Positions 31,965-41,688 of a DNA stretch of 64,000 bases are shown piece by piece (the first letter of the stretch is position 1; every line of letters begins with the position of its first letter). Source of the stretch: Thalassoroseus pseudoceratinae (GTDB lineage: Bacteria > Planctomycetota > Planctomycetia > Planctomycetales > Planctomycetaceae); NCBI RefSeq assembly GCF_011634775.1, contig NZ_JAALXT010000003.1, positions 124,001 to 188,000 on the forward strand. The letters run 5' to 3'. The notes beneath the pieces were generated by a model. That model ran no database searches. It was given only the letters and a program-made list of their open reading frames with translations, and was not told the DNA's origin. The translations under genes and the position numbers were made by a program.

Positions 31965-32858
31965 TTAACCAGCGAACTTCGCTTCCGCGGGTTGCCAGTT
32001 CAGTTCTCCAAGAATTCGTTCGCATGCGTCGGACTTGTTGAGAACGTAGAGGTGGATCCCCGGTACGCCCTGATCGATCAATTCCTGACACTGTTGAATG
32101 GCGTGTCCGACGCCGATTTCGAATTGCGCATCCGCATCGTCTTGGACAGCCTCCAGACGTTTTGATAACGCCTTCGGGAAGATGGCCCCACACATGGCGG
32201 TGATGCGTTGGATACGCGCGAACGACGTGATTGGCATGATTCCCGCAACGAGCGGCACCGTGATGCCAATGCGTTCGTACTCATCCCGAAAACGGAAGAA
32301 GTTTTCATTCTCATAGAAAAGCTGCGTGAAGACAGCGTCAGCACCGGCATCGACTTTCCGTTTGAGGTTGATCAAGTCGGTCGCCGCGTCGACACATTCG
32401 AGGTGTTTCTCAGGATAACCCGCGACTCCGATCCCCATGTCGGGATGATGTGCCCGGATGAGTTCGACCAATTCGTTGGCGTACTTCAATCCGCCATCGA
32501 CGGCCTGAAACGTCTTTTCACCCTGGGGCGGGTCTCCTCGCAAGGCCATGATGTTTCCGACGCCCGCGTTGCTCGCTCGGTCCAACCAAGCCAGCAACTC
32601 CTCACGGGTTGAGCCAACGCACGTGAAATGAGCAGTGGCGGGAACACCACAGCGGTCTTGAATTTCTTGGCACCATCGCAACGTCTGATCGCGGGTTGTG
32701 CCGCCGGCTCCGTAGGTGCAGGAAATAAAGGCCGGTTGAAATTTCGCCAGACGGTCCAAAGTCTGCTGGAGAGCCTGTTCACCATTTTCGGTTTTCGGGG
32801 GGAAAATCTCGATCGATAAACCGAAGCCGCCAGGGCGGTAGAAATCTCCGACACGCAT
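31965..32858 (-). CDS. metF: 5,10-methylenetetrahydrofolate reductase
   Basis: 297 residues from ATG 32858, chosen because an AAGGAG site lies just upstream (minus strand) and the protein then starts MRVGDFYRP before the conserved [16 protein letters not shown]. Further family signatures are [17 protein letters not shown] and the late [11 protein letters not shown] block. It is an FAD enzyme that reduces methylene-THF to methyl-THF, the methyl donor for MetH encoded next door. A (beta/alpha)8 barrel of this length is the normal bacterial form. Confidence 0.97.
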   Translation of the reverse strand: MRVGDFYRPGGFGLSIEIFPPKTENGEQALQQTLDRLAKFQPAFISCTYGAGGTTRDQTLRWCQEIQDRCGVPATAHFTCVGSTREELLAWLDRASNAGVGNIMALRGDPPQGEKTFQAVDGGLKYANELVELIRAHHPDMGIGVAGYPEKHLECVDAATDLINLKRKVDAGADAVFTQLFYENENFFRFRDEYERIGITVPLVAGIMPITSFARIQRITAMCGAIFPKALSKRLEAVQDDADAQFEIGVGHAIQQCQELIDQGVPGIHLYVLNKSDACERILGELNWQPAEAKFAG

Positions 32859-33081
32859 CAATTGTCTCTCCTTGGTGTTTATAAACTCGATAACGAACGA
32901 TCTCCGCAATTCTTGCATCAGTCGAATTCCCGCTGTCCAAGTTTAGCAGAGTCCGTACAGCAAGGCAGCGCGTGCGGATGAGTTTCCCGAAGGAAGATCG
33001 ATCTTTTTGTGAGGAATGCTAGGTTTTCCCCGGTCGCCATTGTCGATTGACTTCCAATTGCCTATGTTTTCAGGGGAAAGC

Positions 33082-33102
33082 GGGCGAGCGAACTGTTCGC
33101 CC
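33082..33102. promoter_or_regulatory. Inverted repeat upstream of ahcY
   Basis: GCGAACTGTTCGC (33088-33100) is a perfect 6-1-6 palindrome inside a longer GGGCGA...TCGCCC repeat, 40 bp before the ahcY start. It could be an operator or a 5'-leader hairpin; no known regulator motif is recognised. Confidence 0.3.
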
Positions 33103-33141
33103 TATTGAAATGGAATGTTTGCATTCAGGAGAGTCAAGTCG

Positions 33142-34488
33142 ATGACAGATGTCATGCCACTGCCCTACAAGGTACGTGATTACAACGAAGAGCAGTTCGA
33201 GAAGTTGGCCAAATGGGGCCGGATGGAAATTGAGCTGGCAGAAAACCAAATGCCCGGCTTGATGGCTCTGCGTGAAAAGCACGGTGCCGATCAACCATTG
33301 AAGGGGGCTCGCATCGCAGGCTGTCTGCACATGACCGTGCAAACTGCCGTTCTGATCGAAACACTCACCGCCCTCGGCGCGGAAGTTCGCTGGTCCAGCT
33401 GTAACATCTTCTCCACCCAAGACCACGCCGCAGCGGCGATCGCGAAAGCCGGGATTCCTGTTTTCGCCTGGAAAGGGATGTCCGAAGAAGAGTTCGATTG
33501 GTGCATCGAGCAAACGCTGTTCTGGCCCAACGGCGACGCCTTGAACATGATTCTCGATGACGGCGGCGACCTCACCATGATGGTCCACAACAAGTTCCCG
33601 GAACTGTTGGACGACATCCGCGGTCTCACCGAAGAAACCACCACCGGGATTCATCGTCTCCACACGCTGCACCGTCATGGCAAACTGGGTTGCCCGGCGA
33701 TCAACGTCAACGATTCGGTCACCAAGAGCAAGTTCGACAACCTTTACGGTTGCCGGGAAAGCCTCGCGGACGGCATCAAACGAGCAACCGACATCATGGT
33801 TGCTGGGAAAGTCGTCGTGGTCTGCGGTTACGGTGATGTCGGTAAAGGCTGTGCCGATGCGATGCGAGGCCTTGGTGCTCGAGTGATCGTCACTGAGATC
33901 GATCCGATCTGTGCTTTGCAAGCCGCGATGGAAGGCTACGAAGTCACGACGATGGAAGACGTTGCCGACCGGGGTGACATCTTCGTCACAACGACTGGTT
34001 GCTGCGATGTCATTCGGGGCGAACACCTCGACCAAATGAAGAACGAAGCGATCGTCTGTAACATTGGTCACTTCGATAGCGAAATCCAAATCGCTTATCT
34101 GAACAATCGTAGTGACATTGAAAAGGTGACGGTCAAAGGCCACGACGAAGTCGGTGGTCCCGTCCACAAATACACCTACCCTGATGGCAAGTCGGTTCTC
34201 GTGCTTGCTGAAGGTCGATTGGTGAACCTGGGATGTGCAACAGGGCACCCGTCATTCGTGATGAGCAACAGCTTCACGAACCAAGTTCTCGGCCAACTGG
34301 CATTGTGGAACGAAACAGATTCGTATCCCGTCGGCGTCCATGTTCTTCCAAAGAAACTCGACGAAGAAGTCGCGCGACTGCACTTGGATCAACTCGGTGT
34401 GAAACTCACCAGCCTCACCCAAGAGCAAGCCGATTATCTCGACATCCCCAAGGAAGGGCCGTTCAAGCCGGACTACTACCGGTACTAA
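33142..34488 (+). CDS. ahcY: Adenosylhomocysteinase
   Basis: 448 residues from ATG 33142 with an AGGAGAG site 9-15 bases upstream; a start at 33115 is rejected. Signatures: [16 protein letters not shown] (substrate domain), [16 protein letters not shown], the NAD-binding loop [19 protein letters not shown], and the C-terminal PDYYRY. It is an NAD-dependent tetrameric cytosolic enzyme that splits S-adenosylhomocysteine to homocysteine and adenosine, feeding MetH. It is transcribed away from metF. Confidence 0.98.
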   Translation: MTDVMPLPYKVRDYNEEQFEKLAKWGRMEIELAENQMPGLMALREKHGADQPLKGARIAGCLHMTVQTAVLIETLTALGAEVRWSSCNIFSTQDHAAAAIAKAGIPVFAWKGMSEEEFDWCIEQTLFWPNGDALNMILDDGGDLTMMVHNKFPELLDDIRGLTEETTTGIHRLHTLHRHGKLGCPAINVNDSVTKSKFDNLYGCRESLADGIKRATDIMVAGKVVVVCGYGDVGKGCADAMRGLGARVIVTEIDPICALQAAMEGYEVTTMEDVADRGDIFVTTTGCCDVIRGEHLDQMKNEAIVCNIGHFDSEIQIAYLNNRSDIEKVTVKGHDEVGGPVHKYTYPDGKSVLVLAEGRLVNLGCATGHPSFVMSNSFTNQVLGQLALWNETDSYPVGVHVLPKKLDEEVARLHLDQLGVKLTSLTQEQADYLDIPKEGPFKPDYYRY

Positions 34489-34517
34489 GCGAACCGACCC
34501 ACTCTACGGTCTGATAG

Positions 34518-34552
34518 AAACGGCAAGTCTCACGGCTTGCCGTTTTTTTTTT
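34518..34552 (+). terminator. Intrinsic terminator after ahcY
   Basis: AAACGGCAAG (34518-34527) pairs with CTTGCCGTTT (34536-34545) around an 8-base loop, followed directly by a run of ten Ts (34543-34552). It sits 30 bp after the ahcY stop codon. Confidence 0.92.
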
Positions 34553-34668
34553 GCGCTGGTGTTCGTGTTGAGCCAACTGCAATCCGTGCCGGCCGTTATC
34601 GATTCTTTGGGATGTCGTGATATACTCGTGCCGTTCCTCCACCACGAGTCCCCGCCATAGGTTTCGGA

Positions 34669-37600
34669 ATGACGTATCGGCTTCGTTCAATCAAGTGTTT
34701 GTGCCCGAGTTGGGCAGTCCTTGTTGTCTGTGTTCTTCTTGAACTTGTGATTGGGGAACAGTCAGCCGTCCGCGCGGAAGAACACGATGTACTTCGCCGA
34801 GAAAACTTAGTGGCGTGGTGCATCGTGCCCTTCGATGCGAAGAAACGCAGTCCCGCGGAACGGGCGGTGATGCTCAAAGATTTGGGGATTCTGCGATGTG
34901 CCTACGATTGGCGGGCTGAACATATCGCATCGTTTGAGGATGAGATTCGCGAGTATCAGAAACACGGGATCGAATTTTTCGCGTTTTGGAGCACTCACGC
35001 AAAGGCCTTTGAACTCTTTGAGAAGTACAAAATTCATCCCCAGATTTGGCAGACCCTCCGTGATCCCGGCGGTGAGGACGCCGGTGCGAAAGTCAAACTC
35101 GCTGCCGAGAACTTGTTGCCCCTCGTCCGCCGGACCAAGTCCATGGGGTGTCCATTGGGGCTCTACAACCACGGCGGATGGGGAGGCGAACCAAAGAACT
35201 TAGTGGCGGTCTGTCGGCGACTCCGCGAGATGGGGCACGACCACGTTGGGATTGTCTACAACTTTCACCACGGACACGGGCACATTGCCGACTGGGCGGA
35301 ATCCTTCGCGATGATGAAGCCGTATTTGCTCTGTCTGAACCTCAATGGAATGAACAACGGCGGGCAACCGAAAATCCTAGGTATTGGCCAAGGCGAGCAC
35401 GAGTTGGAGATGATCCGTGTCGTTGCGGATAGTGGCTACGATGGGCCGATTGGGATTCTCGATCATCGTAACGAACTGGATTCCAGGGAATCACTTCAAG
35501 AAAACCGAGATGGTTTGAAGTGGGTTCAGCAGGAACTTCAAAAACCAGGCAGTGGCGGTCCAAAGCCCGGTTCCAGCAAAGTCAATGCGGATGCTGACGA
35601 CATCGGACGTGTCCTGCCCGGAAACGAGGACTACCGTAAGCCGCCGATCACCGTGGAGGTTCGAGCAACATTGCGGAAGCGTGATCGCTACAACATTCTT
35701 GTCGCTAGTGATACGAAACAGTCGGGAGATCATTGGGAATTGTTCTCGATGAGAGGGAGCGGTCATCTCACGGCTTATCTGCCGGGACAGCGGCCCGATC
35801 ACGTTCGTAGTAACGCCATGGTCTGCGATGGCAAACCCCATACGCTCGCAATGATCTACGAGCCGGACCACGTGCGATTGTTCGTAGATGGCAAAACGGT
35901 TGCGAATCAAGCCATTGAACGCCAGGCGAACAAGCCAAGCGTGCCAGGCGGTCTTGGTATCGGCCGATTGGTGGAAGGGCGACTCGGTTGCGATGGTGAA
36001 ATTGAATGGGTTCGAATTTCCCATGGCACGCGGAAGCTTCCCGCAAAACCTCAGATTCAAGTGTTACGTGATGAATCAACGGTCGGTTTCTGGAGTTTCG
36101 ATCAACAATCGCCGAAGAACCAGCTTTCGCCAACCCAGGAGAATCCCTCCACGACGGAATTGAAATACGATGCCGACTTGGTCGAACAGTTGGTTCGGGA
36201 CTTCAATCGCTCGGGCGATGCATTGCGTGGGGCGCGTGTTTTTGCAGCGGCAAAACAAGCGTGCCTTTCGTGTCATAAGATCGGAATGCATGGCGGAAGC
36301 GTTGGCCCGGAACTTTCCATGATCGCCAAAGAACGCACGGCGAAGCACCTGGTGGAGTCCGTGCTCTGGCCGAAACGAGACGTCAAGCCGGAATACATTA
36401 ATTGGCAGATTCTCACCACTGACGGGCAAGTACTGACGGGCTACAAACACGCTGCCAATGAGCAATCCGTCACGCTTCGGGAACCTGCAACCGGCAAACT
36501 GTGGACCCTTGCTAAATCGGACATTGACGCGGCAGTGGCGGGAACGACGGTCATGCCACATGGTCTGACCGCTGCTTTATCCTCGCAACAGAAGTGGGAT
36601 CTATTTCGGTTTCTCAGCGAACTCGGACGCGATGGAAAGCCGCTCTCCAAAGAGTTACTGCAGGTGATCGCTCATAGCCAAATGCACGGGCCAGTGGAGT
36701 TTCCAATCACAAAATCTCCCCTCGATCCGAAACGATGGCCAAACGCCGGAGAGGCGGTGAATCGCGATCGGCTTTACGATTTCTATACAAAACAGGCGGA
36801 ATACTTTCGCCGTCAATCGCATGTGCCGATGGTCTTGGCACCGTTCCCGGGGCTCGATGGTGGAAACCAGGGGCATTGGGGAAATCAGAACGAGCAAACC
36901 TGGGCCGACGGTCGTTGGAACGAGACTCAATTGGGCAGCATCCAGTGCGGAGTGCTTCGCGGTCCTGGCATCACGGTTCCGCGAGCGGTATGCGTGCGGT
37001 TGGGCGAAGCCGGCGAACTTTCTGCCTGCTTCAATCCGGATACGCTTTCCTACGATGCCATCTGGAATGGCGGTTTCGTGCGGTTCGATGCTGTTCGTCA
37101 TGGCTTCGTCGGTGGGTTGAAAATCCAAGGGCAGGTGCAATCGAAGTCAAAGTCCGAACGTCCCCAAGAGCCGTTTCGATATCACGGGTTCTATCGTCAT
37201 GGGGATCGAGTTGTCTTCGCATACCGACTTGGCGAGGTGGAATACCTAGATTCGCCTTGGGTCGAAGATGGTCGGTTTGTCCGCGAACGAGCGCCGGTTG
37301 ATCAGCATTCCTTAAAACACGTTCTCGAAGGAGGACCAACTCAGTGGCCGGAAGTTTTGGAGACCCCGATTACGCTGGGTGACGGCCAACCGTACGCTGT
37401 CGACACGATTTCCTTGCCGACAGAAAATCCTTGGAAGGCATTGATGTTCTGCGGCGGACACGATTTTCTGCCCGATGGCAGTGCTCTGGTCTGCACGATG
37501 CAAGGGGATGTTTGGCACGTTTCCGGTTTGAACTCACCAAGCGATAAGGCAGGCGTTGCCCGTTGGAAACGGTTCGCTTCGGGGTTGCATCATGCTCTCG

Positions 37601-39219
37601 GGTTGGTCGTTTCCGATGGCGAAGTTTATGTTCAATGCCGAGACCAACTGACTCGGCTGACCGATCACAATCATGATGGTGAAGCAGACTTCTACGAATG
37701 CTTCAGCAATGCGTTCGTGACCTCCCCGGCCGGTCATGACTTCATCTGTGGATTGCAACGAGATTCGAAAGGGCAATTCTATACCGCATCTGGGAATCAG
37801 GGATTGGTACGGATTTCCGCCGATGGTCAAGAGGCGGATGTCATTGCTACCGGTTTTCGAAATCCGGACGGGCTGGGATTACTCCCGAACGGAACGGTGA
37901 CGGTCCCCGTTTCTGAGGGAAGTTGGACACCGGCCTCAGCCATTAACGCCGTCCGAAATGCCCCCGACCGATCGCCCGCCGATGCTTTGTATTTCGGCTA
38001 CGGTGGGCCGAAGCAAAATCGCCCGCCGGAACTTCCGCTCGTGTATTTGCCGCGTGGACTCGATAACTCAAGCGGCGGGCAAGTTCACGTTCGTAGCAAG
38101 CAGTTCGGTCCGCTGGACGATCAGCTACTGCACTTGTCCTTCGGAACCGGAACGTGGTTCGTCGTGCTGCGTGACGAAGTCGACGGCCAATTGCAAGGTG
38201 GCATCGTGCCGATGACGGGAGATTTTCTTTCGGGCGTGCATCGGGGACGGTTAAACCCCTCCGACGGTCAGCTCTATGTCTCTGGAATGGCCGGGTGGGG
38301 ATCCTATACACCGCAGGATGGGTGTTTTCAACGAGTTCGATATACGGGCGATACGGTGCAAATCCCGACGGCTTTTCACACGCACGAAAACGGAGTTCAT
38401 CTCACGTTTTCCGAGCCGATCGACGAGTCGATCGCGGGCGACATTTCGCAGCATTTTGCTCAGTGTTGGAACTATCGCTACAGCGGCGCATACGGTTCAC
38501 CCGAATATTCGCCATCACATCAGGGGATTGCTGGCCATGATCCGTTGGTGATCGCTTCCGCTCATGTGCTATCGAATGGTCGCTCGCTGTTTCTCGAAAT
38601 CCCCGGTTTGCAACCGGTCAGCCAACTCCATTTGCGATTGCGAGTGAATGCCGACGAGACGACCTCCACCAACCCAAGCGGGAACGGTCAGGACCTTTTT
38701 CTAACCGTTCACAAACTCGATCCGCCCTTCACGGACTTTCCTGGCTATCATCCGCATTCGAAGACAATTGCAGCTCATCCGTTACTCACGGATTTGGCAC
38801 TCCAGGCCGCTCGCAAACCAAACCCGTGGCGAAAGCCGGTTCCAAACGCCCGTGCGATCGAAATTGAAACAGGCAAGAACCTCACCTACGCCACTCGAGA
38901 GTTCCATGTTAAGGTGAATGAACAACTGGCGTTTACCCTGTCGAACCCGGACGTTGTGCCTCACAATTGGGTGTTGGTCAAGCCGGGGCGGCTTCGGCAG
39001 GTCGGAGAACTCGGCAACCGTCTTATTGCGGACCCAGAAGCCTACGCCCGGCAGTATGTTCCAAAGAGTGATGATGTTCTCGCTCATACTGACATCGTTC
39101 CAGCGGGAAAATCACAAACCATTTACTTCCAAGCCCCAAGCAAACCGGGACGGTATCCGTACCTCTGCACTTTTCCTGGGCATTGGATGGTCATGAACGG
39201 CGTCATGGTCGTTGAGTAA
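34669..39219 (+). CDS. Giant secreted redox protein: TIM-barrel-like, LamG, cytochrome c, DUF6797/propeller and C-terminal cupredoxin
   Basis: 1516 residues with a signal peptide ending near residue 37 (AVRAEEH). Residues about 45-290 read like a sugar-isomerase-type TIM barrel (LGLYNHGGWGGEP, GIVYNFHHGHGH). About 320-470 is a LamG/concanavalin-like sandwich (MICDGKPHTLAM-type and LFVDGKTV). About 510-650 is the planctomycete haem-binding domain with C532-L-S-C535-H536 and the TDGQVLTGY segment. About 680-830 resembles DUF6797 and is followed by a quinoprotein-dehydrogenase-like propeller (about 840-1260; RNPDGLGLLPNGTVTV). The last 100 residues form a type-I copper domain: His1432, then C1500-x4-H1505-x3-M1509, the azurin ligand spacing. 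The chain likely passes electrons from propeller to haem or copper; no partner gene is adjacent. Confidence 0.85.
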   Translation: MTYRLRSIKCLCPSWAVLVVCVLLELVIGEQSAVRAEEHDVLRRENLVAWCIVPFDAKKRSPAERAVMLKDLGILRCAYDWRAEHIASFEDEIREYQKHGIEFFAFWSTHAKAFELFEKYKIHPQIWQTLRDPGGEDAGAKVKLAAENLLPLVRRTKSMGCPLGLYNHGGWGGEPKNLVAVCRRLREMGHDHVGIVYNFHHGHGHIADWAESFAMMKPYLLCLNLNGMNNGGQPKILGIGQGEHELEMIRVVADSGYDGPIGILDHRNELDSRESLQENRDGLKWVQQELQKPGSGGPKPGSSKVNADADDIGRVLPGNEDYRKPPITVEVRATLRKRDRYNILVASDTKQSGDHWELFSMRGSGHLTAYLPGQRPDHVRSNAMVCDGKPHTLAMIYEPDHVRLFVDGKTVANQAIERQANKPSVPGGLGIGRLVEGRLGCDGEIEWVRISHGTRKLPAKPQIQVLRDESTVGFWSFDQQSPKNQLSPTQENPSTTELKYDADLVEQLVRDFNRSGDALRGARVFAAAKQACLSCHKIGMHGGSVGPELSMIAKERTAKHLVESVLWPKRDVKPEYINWQILTTDGQVLTGYKHAANEQSVTLREPATGKLWTLAKSDIDAAVAGTTVMPHGLTAALSSQQKWDLFRFLSELGRDGKPLSKELLQVIAHSQMHGPVEFPITKSPLDPKRWPNAGEAVNRDRLYDFYTKQAEYFRRQSHVPMVLAPFPGLDGGNQGHWGNQNEQTWADGRWNETQLGSIQCGVLRGPGITVPRAVCVRLGEAGELSACFNPDTLSYDAIWNGGFVRFDAVRHGFVGGLKIQGQVQSKSKSERPQEPFRYHGFYRHGDRVVFAYRLGEVEYLDSPWVEDGRFVRERAPVDQHSLKHVLEGGPTQWPEVLETPITLGDGQPYAVDTISLPTENPWKALMFCGGHDFLPDGSALVCTMQGDVWHVSGLNSPSDKAGVARWKRFASGLHHALGLVVSDGEVYVQCRDQLTRLTDHNHDGEADFYECFSNAFVTSPAGHDFICGLQRDSKGQFYTASGNQGLVRISADGQEADVIATGFRNPDGLGLLPNGTVTVPVSEGSWTPASAINAVRNAPDRSPADALYFGYGGPKQNRPPELPLVYLPRGLDNSSGGQVHVRSKQFGPLDDQLLHLSFGTGTWFVVLRDEVDGQLQGGIVPMTGDFLSGVHRGRLNPSDGQLYVSGMAGWGSYTPQDGCFQRVRYTGDTVQIPTAFHTHENGVHLTFSEPIDESIAGDISQHFAQCWNYRYSGAYGSPEYSPSHQGIAGHDPLVIASAHVLSNGRSLFLEIPGLQPVSQLHLRLRVNADETTSTNPSGNGQDLFLTVHKLDPPFTDFPGYHPHSKTIAAHPLLTDLALQAARKPNPWRKPVPNARAIEIETGKNLTYATREFHVKVNEQLAFTLSNPDVVPHNWVLVKPGRLRQVGELGNRLIADPEAYARQYVPKSDDVLAHTDIVPAGKSQTIYFQAPSKPGRYPYLCTFPGHWMVMNGVMVVE

Positions 39220-39344
39220 ACACGACCGGACTCCAGAAGGAACGTCGCTCCGAGTTGATTAGTGGCCAGGGATCAGCTTTTTCTGTCAGGGATGAAAGTG
39301 TGGGATTAGCAGTTCTCGAATAGCGGTCCGCGAAACAGGACGTT

Positions 39345-39914
39345 TTAGGTTTCGGCGTTTCGTACCGAGAAAACACACAAGACCCGAGCGGTTTCCTCGT
39401 AGGAGTTAATCAGTCGGTGCGGTGCGTTGGCATCGAAGTACAAGCAATCGCCGGTCTGCAACGAGTACGTTTCATCCACATATTCGAAGTCAACCGGTCC
39501 TGATTGCACGAGCAGGAACTCTTCCCCTTCGTGAGCCAAGGCCCGCTGGCGGGCAACACCGGGCGGAATCGTCAATAGAAACGGATCCATCACACGGTTG
39601 GGGCGTTTGTGGGCTAGGGACTCGTAGACCGTCGTATTCGTCGCACTGCGGTTCCGCTCGACTTCTCGCCGCTCGTCTTTGCGAACGATGACAAGACTCG
39701 GTTTCTCATCCAATCCAGCGACCAGGTCAGCGATTGGCACGCCCAACGCGACTGCGATCTTCCCCAAAGCCGGCAATGACGGAGTCACGCGGAAGTTCTC
39801 AACCTTCGAAAGCCAACTGCGAGTCAAACCGGTTTGCGAAGCGACATCTTCCAACGTGAGACGTCGTTCCACGCGGAGAGTGTGAATGCGTTGTGCGAGT
39901 TCAGACAGATTCAT
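39345..39914 (-). CDS. XRE-cupin transcriptional regulator
   Basis: 189 residues: an N-terminal helix-turn-helix of the XRE type (about 8-65; [31 protein letters not shown]) followed by a C-terminal cupin_2 domain (about 110-185; [33 protein letters not shown]). Regulators of this build sense small organic ligands with the cupin part and usually act on themselves and a neighbouring catabolic operon. One of the two 19-bp palindromes described below ends 3 bases before its start codon, which supports autoregulation. Confidence 0.9.
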   Translation of the reverse strand: MNLSELAQRIHTLRVERRLTLEDVASQTGLTRSWLSKVENFRVTPSLPALGKIAVALGVPIADLVAGLDEKPSLVIVRKDERREVERNRSATNTTVYESLAHKRPNRVMDPFLLTIPPGVARQRALAHEGEEFLLVQSGPVDFEYVDETYSLQTGDCLYFDANAPHRLINSYEETARVLCVFSVRNAET

Positions 39915-39916
39915 TG

Positions 39917-39935
39917 TGTTGATTATAAATCAACA
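39917..39935. promoter_or_regulatory. Palindromic operator, copy 1
   Basis: TGTTGATTATAAATCAACA is a near-perfect dyad (arms TGTTGAT / ATCAACA). It lies immediately upstream of the XRE-cupin start codon, so binding would block that gene. It matches copy 2 at 17 of 19 positions. Confidence 0.75.
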
Positions 39936-40038
39936 AGTCCGGAAGACGCAACACCTGAGTCTTCGTCCCAATATGAGCCGTGACGCCTTGGTTCTCAAGA
40001 TCTTTTCAGAAAACGCATACAAACTTAATCCGCAACAT

Positions 40039-40057
40039 TGTTGATTTTAATTCAACA
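40039..40057. promoter_or_regulatory. Palindromic operator, copy 2
   Basis: TGTTGATTTTAATTCAACA, a dyad with TGTTGA / TCAACA arms, 103 bp from copy 1 and about 205 bp before the PhoD-like gene transcribed in the opposite direction. The two copies differ only in two A/T positions of the spacer. I did not see a third copy elsewhere in the cluster. Confidence 0.7.
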
Positions 40058-40262
40058 GGACGGATAATGATGTTCGCTTGAATGAACACACTTTCTCCGA
40101 AAGCACCGCTGCGGGACCCGGTATTTCCCAGATGAAATGAAGCGCAATGCCAGGAACGGTTCGAGCACTATCGAATCAGTAAATTGGCAAATCGTTGGCG
40201 ATGAGTTCACAGCGTCCGTGCCTGAACTTCCAACTTTCCACACTGACTATTGTAGGTCGATC

Positions 40263-41558
40263 ATGTCTTACGAATTGAATCGCCGCTCGATGTTGGCAAT
40301 GACGACCGCCGCATTGCTCAGTAAGACCGCTCGAGCTGCGGGTGCTGATTCGCGTCAGCCTGTTGGACCGATGGTTGGCCATGTCAACACGACGACTGCG
40401 AAACTTTGGTTTCGACCGACAGAGCCCGGTTCATACCAGCTGTCGGTCTTACAGGGGGCGGACGGTCAATCTATACAGAAAATCGTTTCCACGGCCTCTG
40501 CGGAAAACGATCTCTGCTTGACCTGGAACATTCCGAACCTCCAACCGGACACCCGCTACGAATACCGGATCAGCAGCAGTTCGACGACGATTGTCGAGGG
40601 GGCAGACTGCTGGTTCAAGACCGCCCCCGATACCAATTCGCCGTCCCGTGTTTGTCTCGCATTTGGTTCGTGTGCCGACAACAACCCGCTTCAAATCTGG
40701 TCCCAAATGGAGAAACGCGGTGCACAAGGTTTGGTGCTTCTCGGCGACACTCCTTACATCGACTCCACAAATCTCGCCACCGCCCGACGGAAACACCGCG
40801 AGTTTCTGTCGGTACCGCCGCTCGCGGCCCTGGTCCGCCACACACCCACCTGGGGCACATGGGATGACCACGATTTCGGCCGCAACGATTCCGATGGACG
40901 ACTCAAGGGCAAAGAGAACACACGGCGTGCGTTCGTCGAATATCGGGCCAACCAGGAGTTCGGCCACGAAGGTGAAGGCATCTATACAAAGTTTCGATCG
41001 GGGCCTGTCGAGGTTTTTCTACTCGATACTCGCTGGTTCGCGCGAACGGAACGTTCACCAGTCGACCCGGACAAATCAACTCTGTTGGGGCACGTTCAAT
41101 GGAAATGGCTCCAAGAGTCGTTGCTCGCATCGACGGCACCGTTCAAGGTCATTGCCTGTGGAATGATTTGGGACGACAAAGAAAACACGGAATCAGACGA
41201 TTGGGGCACGTATACACACGAGCGTGAGGCACTCTTTCAGTTTCTCGGTGAAAAGAAAATCGGCGGTGTCGTTCTCATTGGGGGCGATATTCACTGTTCA
41301 AGACTCCTTCGCTATCCCACGGAAAAGCAAGTGGGTTATCCCATCCATCAGTTCATCGTCTCACCGATCCACAACCGAACCATCCCGGCATTGAATGTTG
41401 CTCATCCGCACCTCGTAAGAGGAGAAGCGGTCCCGCATGTCTGGCTACGTTTGGTTGCCGACACGACACAGAGTCTCCCAACATTGCACGCAGAATGGGT
41501 CCAAATGAACGGACGCAAAATGTGGGACATCAAACTCACAAAGACCGAGTTGTCATAG
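40263..41558 (+). CDS. PhoD-like phosphatase/phosphodiesterase, Tat-exported
   Basis: 431 residues from ATG 40263, which begins a twin-arginine-type signal ([21 protein letters not shown]); the frame is open back to 40137 but reads as leader. An N-terminal Ig-like domain ([15 protein letters not shown]) is followed by a metallophosphatase core: [37 protein letters not shown] and IGGDIHCS, the metal-ligand sites of the PhoD family. PhoD enzymes release phosphate from mono- and diesters outside the cytosol. In this setting it may act on phosphonate or phosphate esters before uptake; that is inference. It is the first gene of the plus-strand phosphonate cluster. Confidence 0.87.
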   Translation: MSYELNRRSMLAMTTAALLSKTARAAGADSRQPVGPMVGHVNTTTAKLWFRPTEPGSYQLSVLQGADGQSIQKIVSTASAENDLCLTWNIPNLQPDTRYEYRISSSSTTIVEGADCWFKTAPDTNSPSRVCLAFGSCADNNPLQIWSQMEKRGAQGLVLLGDTPYIDSTNLATARRKHREFLSVPPLAALVRHTPTWGTWDDHDFGRNDSDGRLKGKENTRRAFVEYRANQEFGHEGEGIYTKFRSGPVEVFLLDTRWFARTERSPVDPDKSTLLGHVQWKWLQESLLASTAPFKVIACGMIWDDKENTESDDWGTYTHEREALFQFLGEKKIGGVVLIGGDIHCSRLLRYPTEKQVGYPIHQFIVSPIHNRTIPALNVAHPHLVRGEAVPHVWLRLVADTTQSLPTLHAEWVQMNGRKMWDIKLTKTELS

Positions 41559-41651
41559 TTCACAACCATATCGCCGGAACTCGGAGCTTTCGGTGAAGCC
41601 GAAGTACGAAAGTGAGTTGTAGAGTTGTGGCCGTAGATTCAAAGAAACAAG

Positions 41652-41666
41652 GCGGTTGAAAACCGC
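41652..41666 (+). promoter_or_regulatory. Small hairpin before the iron-ADH gene
   Basis: GCGGTT-GAA-AACCGC, a perfect 6-bp stem with a 3-base loop, ending 22 bases before the start codon at 41689. No T-run follows. It may be a leader or processing hairpin in the mRNA. Confidence 0.3.
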
Positions 41667-41688
41667 ATTGACTACCAGGAAAAGTTTT

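Noticed and set aside
33070-34248. 392-codon open frame on the minus strand
   Set aside because: Fully antisense to ahcY; no family pattern and no ribosome-binding site. A shadow of a strongly biased coding gene.
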